Origin: Roseibium sp. HPY-6
GTDB lineage: Bacteria; Pseudomonadota; Alphaproteobacteria; Rhizobiales; Stappiaceae
Assembly (NCBI RefSeq): GCF_040530035.1
Contig: NZ_JBEWCD010000003.1
Coordinates: 372,001 to 436,000 of the forward strand
Length of the DNA: 64,000 nucleotides
Reading direction: 5' to 3'
Below, in pieces: positions 60,409 to 64,000 of this stretch. The notes beneath the pieces are model-generated. The model was not told the DNA's origin and did not search any database. It saw nothing but the letters and a program-made list of their open reading frames with translations. Each line of letters begins with the position of its first letter. Position 1 is the stretch's first letter. The position numbers and the translations under genes were made by a program.

Positions 60409-61728
60409 ATGACCGACCGACGATATGAGACTGACGTTCTGGTGGTTGGCGGTGGCACGGCCGGCTTCGGCGCTGCCGTGGCTGCCGGACGCCAGGGGCT
60501 GCGCGTGACACTGCTTGAAGCGACCACAAAAATAGGCGGTGTCATGGCATTTTGTCCCGGCATGCCCTGGGGCGGGGGCTACCCGGTTGACCGGATTGTC
60601 GGAGGGCTGATCGAGGAACTGACGGATCGGCTTGCCGCGATGGAACCGCCTGCAGCCGAAAAGCGCCCGTGCACCTTGGCGAATTTCGGTCCCGAAATCG
60701 TCTACGACCACGACAATGCAACACTCACGATGTTCGAGATGCTGGAAGAGGCAGATGTTCTGGTCAGGTTGGGAGCAACTGCCCTGGAACCGCATATGGC
60801 CGGTAACCGGATCGAGAGCGTTACGTGCTGCGACAGGAACGGACTCTTTACGATCGTCCCGGGCATTGTCATCGACTGTTCCGGCGACGGTGATGTCTCG
60901 GCAAAGGCCGGCGTTCCTTTCGCGCTCGGAGACGCATCCGGCAACATGATGGCGGTCACGATTTCTTTTCACATGATCGGCGTGGACTGGGTCGCTGCGT
61001 TCGCCGACCCTGATCCATACTTTGAAAGATTTGCGGCGCGTGGCATCGAAGAGGGGCGGCTCCACGCCGATCTGGCCAAACTCTACCTCATGCGCGGCTT
61101 CCACGACGGCACGGTGTTCTGCAATTCGGTTCACATTCGCGGCGTGGACGGAACTGATCCCGTTGCCGTGGGCAGGGCAACCCAGGAAGGCCGCCGACGC
61201 TGTCATCAGCTGGCACGGTTTCTACGTGATGATGTGCCCGGTTTCCAAAATGCCCACATGTCGATGCTGTCGCCGACGGTCGGTGTGCGAGAAACGCGCA
61301 AACTGGAAGGTGTCTATCGCGTTACAGGTGAAGACCTTGCGCGAGCGACAAAGTTTCCAGACGGGATCGTTGCCTGTGACAATCCCATAGACGATGTCAT
61401 GCGATCGAACGGTGGCATGACCCACGATGCGGCGATCGAGGCCGGTGATTTCTACACAATTCCCTTCCGGTCCCTTCTCCCTGCAAAGATTGAAAACCTG
61501 ATGTTTGCAGGCCGGATACTGTCGGCGGATCCGGTAGCATTCGCCTCTGTGCGCGGCATGCCCCAATGCATGGCGATGGGTCAGGCGACCGGGACAGCTG
61601 CCGGGCTCGCGCTCAAAGAGGGGGTCAACGTGCAGGACGTTTCCATCGAGGCCTTGATAAAATCTCTGAGCAAACAGGGGATCAATCGTCTGAAACAGTT
61701 TGTTCCCCAATCAGATGCTGCTGAATGA
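60409..61728 (+). CDS. FAD-dependent oxidoreductase
   Basis: A 439-residue flavoprotein of the FAD_oxidored family. The dinucleotide fold DVLVVGGGTAGFGAAVAAGRQ is at residues 9-29; VLVRLGATALE, GIVIDCSGDGDVSAKAGVPF and NLMFAGRILSADPVAFASVR follow. The C-terminal region resembles the family end MGQATGTAAGLALKEG. The substrate is unknown. It begins 84 bases after the cNMP-domain gene and precedes the SIS/formyltransferase pair by 220 bases; whether it belongs with them is unclear. Confidence 0.85.
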   Translation: MTDRRYETDVLVVGGGTAGFGAAVAAGRQGLRVTLLEATTKIGGVMAFCPGMPWGGGYPVDRIVGGLIEELTDRLAAMEPPAAEKRPCTLANFGPEIVYDHDNATLTMFEMLEEADVLVRLGATALEPHMAGNRIESVTCCDRNGLFTIVPGIVIDCSGDGDVSAKAGVPFALGDASGNMMAVTISFHMIGVDWVAAFADPDPYFERFAARGIEEGRLHADLAKLYLMRGFHDGTVFCNSVHIRGVDGTDPVAVGRATQEGRRRCHQLARFLRDDVPGFQNAHMSMLSPTVGVRETRKLEGVYRVTGEDLARATKFPDGIVACDNPIDDVMRSNGGMTHDAAIEAGDFYTIPFRSLLPAKIENLMFAGRILSADPVAFASVRGMPQCMAMGQATGTAAGLALKEGVNVQDVSIEALIKSLSKQGINRLKQFVPQSDAAE

Positions 61729-61948
61729 ACGCTCGGCAAGACTGCTGGTTTTCCGCTCTACCCTGCATACCTGACAGCAACAACAGCCGCCGATGTCTGT
61801 GGATCGAAAGTCTAACTGTTGCAGACTGTTCTGTGCCACATTTCATTCCCAACTCCCGATAAAGCGCTTCTTGGGGAACGCAACTGAACCGGGAGCTGCG
61901 ACGGCGGTTTCGAGGCACAGGGAAAATTTGCATGGGAGTACCGACAGA

Positions 61949-63076
61949 ATGAGTGACACACCATCCGGCCCGCTCGGCGACAGGGTAGAACGGTTCAAGC
62001 TGCTCAACGCAAAGATGGCAGAGCAGGTGACACGCACAGCAAGTTACCGCTGCCTGAGCCCCTACCCTCATGCGGGAAAAAACCGGGTCCGGCGGATCGT
62101 CATGATGGGAATGGGATGTTCAGCTGTTGTGGGCGACCTGTTGCGCCTCTTTCTGTTTGCCGAACACAGCCACGTCGAAGCGCGCGTGATCAACGATTAT
62201 CGCCTGGACTGGTACTTCAATGATGAGGCCATCGCCGATCCGCACACGGTTTTCGTGATGTGTTCCTACAGCGGGTCGTCGCAAGAGCCTCTGATCGCCT
62301 ATAATTATCTCGCCGCGCGGACAAAGAATATTGTCGTGTGGTCGTCCGGCAAGGGCGGTGATGAGCTGGAAGCCCGCGCGCTTGCTGACGGCCACGCGGC
62401 CTTTCAGTGGCAGCTTGAAGAAGAAGACCCGGAATATCCTCTGTTCAGTGCCGTTGAATTTTTTGCGAGCGCCACGGCAATCTGCCGCGAATTGGGGATC
62501 CTGACCGAAACGAGCGACAGTCTCCTTAAGCGGTCGGGCCAGTTTCTTGCCGACAATGAAGATCTGACAGGCGCTGCCGCTCTAGCCGAGCGTCTCGTCG
62601 GGCGTGACCTGCTTGTTCTGTCAAATCCGATCTGGGATGAGTCGGTCGTGAAACTGATCAGGATGTATTTCAACGAGATCGCGATGGTGAACATTGCGAC
62701 CAATCTCATACATGAATTCACTCACAGCCAGATAGCGGCGGTTGGACCGACGTTGCGTCCGCTTTCGATCCTTGTCCTGCGCACCCCTTCAGGCCATCCA
62801 TTCGAGGAAGATCGCGTGGCGGCGATGAAATCGCTCTTGTCCAGATGCCCGTCTGCGGGCAACGTCGATGTCCACGAGTTCAAGGCACCGGAGGGTCCGC
62901 TTCTCGATACGTCGCTGCACACCTTGCATTTCTTCGCGAGCGTTGCCGCACATCTGTCGGAGATCGACGAAAAGCCTTCGTTCGAACTGATTTCCAATGC
63001 CTCCGGAAATCCCTGGTACAATCAGGGCTCGATCAAGGATCGCGGCGACCAGACCCGTCTCGCCGGTGATGAGTAG
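61949..63076 (+). CDS. SIS-domain protein resembling bifunctional phosphoglucose/phosphomannose isomerase
   Basis: A 375-residue protein with two SIS sugar-isomerase subdomains. MMGMGCSAVVGDLLRLF and MCSYSGSSQEPLIAYNYL match the archaeal-type PGI/PMI pattern (GMGGSAIGGDLL, SYSGNTEETL), with the usual GMGGS altered to GMGCS. A C-terminal PGI/PMI-type region carries LIHEFTHSQIAAV, in which the Glu and His are expected catalytic residues. Start: ATG at 61949 with GGGAG upstream. It overlaps the formyltransferase gene by 8 bases, so their products may act on one sugar phosphate. The pathway is unknown. Confidence 0.8.
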   Translation: MSDTPSGPLGDRVERFKLLNAKMAEQVTRTASYRCLSPYPHAGKNRVRRIVMMGMGCSAVVGDLLRLFLFAEHSHVEARVINDYRLDWYFNDEAIADPHTVFVMCSYSGSSQEPLIAYNYLAARTKNIVVWSSGKGGDELEARALADGHAAFQWQLEEEDPEYPLFSAVEFFASATAICRELGILTETSDSLLKRSGQFLADNEDLTGAAALAERLVGRDLLVLSNPIWDESVVKLIRMYFNEIAMVNIATNLIHEFTHSQIAAVGPTLRPLSILVLRTPSGHPFEEDRVAAMKSLLSRCPSAGNVDVHEFKAPEGPLLDTSLHTLHFFASVAAHLSEIDEKPSFELISNASGNPWYNQGSIKDRGDQTRLAGDE

Positions 63077-63935
63077 CCAAGCGGAAGATTGGGGCGAATG
63101 CATTCCATCCGGAAAAAGCATCGAGCCAGGTACGCGCGTCCTGCTGCTTGCCAGTGACGTGCCGCTTTTTGCCTGCATCGCCGCAATCGATGAGATCAAC
63201 GCAACGCCTAAGAACCCGCTCATTTTGGCGGGGGTCGCAACAGACGCAATCACGGACCCGAATGCGCGCATAAGCGCGAGGAAGCGTCTGTGGCAGCACT
63301 ACACGCCGGAACAATGTGCTCAATCTTACCAACGCACCCGTTCCTACTGTCTGGAAAATGAAATCGCATTCTTCTCCGGCTCTATTCACGCCAGGCCTCT
63401 TCAGGAGTGGCTTGCGGTCTGCAAGCCGGACATCGTTCTTTCCGCATTCTACGGACAGCTCATCCCTGAGAGTGTGCTGCATGCCCCGAAACTGGGCGCC
63501 TTTAACGTTCACCCTTCAGACACGCAACATGGAATCCGCGGTCCGCGGCCCTTTCTTGATACGATCGAAGCTGGCCTCAAACAGGAAAACGGGCACCTTG
63601 GAAAAGTCGTCATACATGAACTCGACTCCCAATTTGACGATGGCCGCGTTGTTGTTGAAACGCCCGGCCTTCCCTTTCACGACTGCGATGGTGTTCTGCC
63701 GGCAAATCCGCTCCATATCGGCTTCAAATTCTGCCTGTTTGCCTATCCCGTACTTGTAAAGGCATTGCTTGCCGCACTGATCGACAAGGGGCGTGACTTT
63801 ACGCCCTTCCAGATTGCCTATTCTGAAGACGTCAAGGCCGAGCTTGAACGCTATCGCTATGGCAAGCACATCGGTTTTACGCCGGCAAGCGAACTGATCG
63901 ATCGCATGCGTGGCTGCCTCAAAAGAAATGCATGA
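63069..63935 (+). CDS. formyltransferase-family protein
   Basis: A 288-residue protein of the Formyl_trans_N superfamily. The catalytic triad is present: Asn and His in GAFNVHPSDTQHG and the Asp in HELDSQFDDGRVV. The IVLSAFYGQLIPESVLHAPK stretch matches the folate-binding fold. It lacks the C-terminal Fmt domain typical of methionyl-tRNA formyltransferase, so it more likely formylates a sugar or small molecule from N10-formyl-tetrahydrofolate. Start: ATG at 63069 inside the SIS gene tail. It is the last complete gene in the window; further genes of the group may lie beyond. Confidence 0.8.
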   Translation: MSSQAEDWGECIPSGKSIEPGTRVLLLASDVPLFACIAAIDEINATPKNPLILAGVATDAITDPNARISARKRLWQHYTPEQCAQSYQRTRSYCLENEIAFFSGSIHARPLQEWLAVCKPDIVLSAFYGQLIPESVLHAPKLGAFNVHPSDTQHGIRGPRPFLDTIEAGLKQENGHLGKVVIHELDSQFDDGRVVVETPGLPFHDCDGVLPANPLHIGFKFCLFAYPVLVKALLAALIDKGRDFTPFQIAYSEDVKAELERYRYGKHIGFTPASELIDRMRGCLKRNA

Positions 63936-64000
63936 CGCCTGATCTGAAACGGCCGGCGTGACTCCATGAGAGCTCAGGCAAGCACTTGCGGCGATGGCTT

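Noticed and set aside
63936..64000. Start or end of a further gene at the right edge
   Set aside because: Short open frames exist on both strands, including an ATG at 63971, but 65 bases are too few to choose among them.

Overview
The window looks like chromosomal DNA of a marine alphaproteobacterium of the Hyphomicrobiales type, and a Stappiaceae/Roseibium (Labrenzia)-like genome is my best guess. That placement is an inference from gene content (a DMSP demethylation operon, a PhaR/PhaA/PhaB locus, a CenR-like response regulator, a metX-metW pair, a cluster with MtaB, DapF and FtsY) and from the GC-rich codon use. No rRNA, tRNA, CRISPR array, integrase or transposase was seen.

Region 1 (1-11.4 kb, all minus strand) is one long catabolic operon read right to left: amidohydrolase, sugar-type periplasmic binding protein, ABC ATPase, two CUT2-type permeases, two regulators, an alpha/beta hydrolase, a XylX-like dehydratase of the FAH superfamily and a 2-oxoglutarate semialdehyde dehydrogenase cut by the window edge. 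Most junctions overlap by 4-8 bases. One regulator is an IclR-like DNA-binding domain joined to a type-1 periplasmic binding domain that is clearly paralogous to the operon's own transporter binding protein. I regard this as the most novel item here. The imported compound is unknown; the last two enzymes point to a 2-keto-3-deoxy-pentonate route ending in 2-oxoglutarate.

Region 2 (11.5-14.8 kb) carries a Tad/Cpa-type outer-membrane secretin, a small lipoprotein, a TPR lipoprotein and a membrane coiled-coil protein, without the rest of a pilus system. Region 3 (15.0-21.1 kb) is a DMSP operon: a divergent GntR regulator, DUF2182 and DUF1326 cysteine-rich proteins, dmdA, dmdB and acuI. It is followed by about 0.9 kb of palindromic and directly duplicated intergenic repeats.

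Region 4 (22-34.8 kb) holds a LysR/azoreductase pair, rpmI-rplT, a sodium:alanine symporter, two small proteins that share an N-terminal motif and a promoter-like element, a multicopper oxidase, a gamma-glutamyltransferase, an HbpS-like protein and phaR/phaA-phaB. Region 5 (34.8-43 kb) has a lower-GC orphan membrane gene, a TetR-controlled peroxiredoxin/NTF2 cluster, ispZ, rpmF, mtgA and a cfa-like gene. Region 6 (43-50.8 kb) is mainly housekeeping: ispA, the aromatic amino acid operon (chorismate mutase, hisC, tyrC), metX-metW and gloB.

Region 7 (50.9-64 kb) includes small proteins, an azoreductase/CGNR regulator pair, ftsY-mtaB-dapF, an L,D-transpeptidase opposite a CenR-like regulator, and at the right edge an FAD oxidoreductase followed by an overlapping SIS-domain isomerase/formyltransferase pair of unknown pathway. 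All calls come from reading the sequence and from remembered family features; no database search was run.
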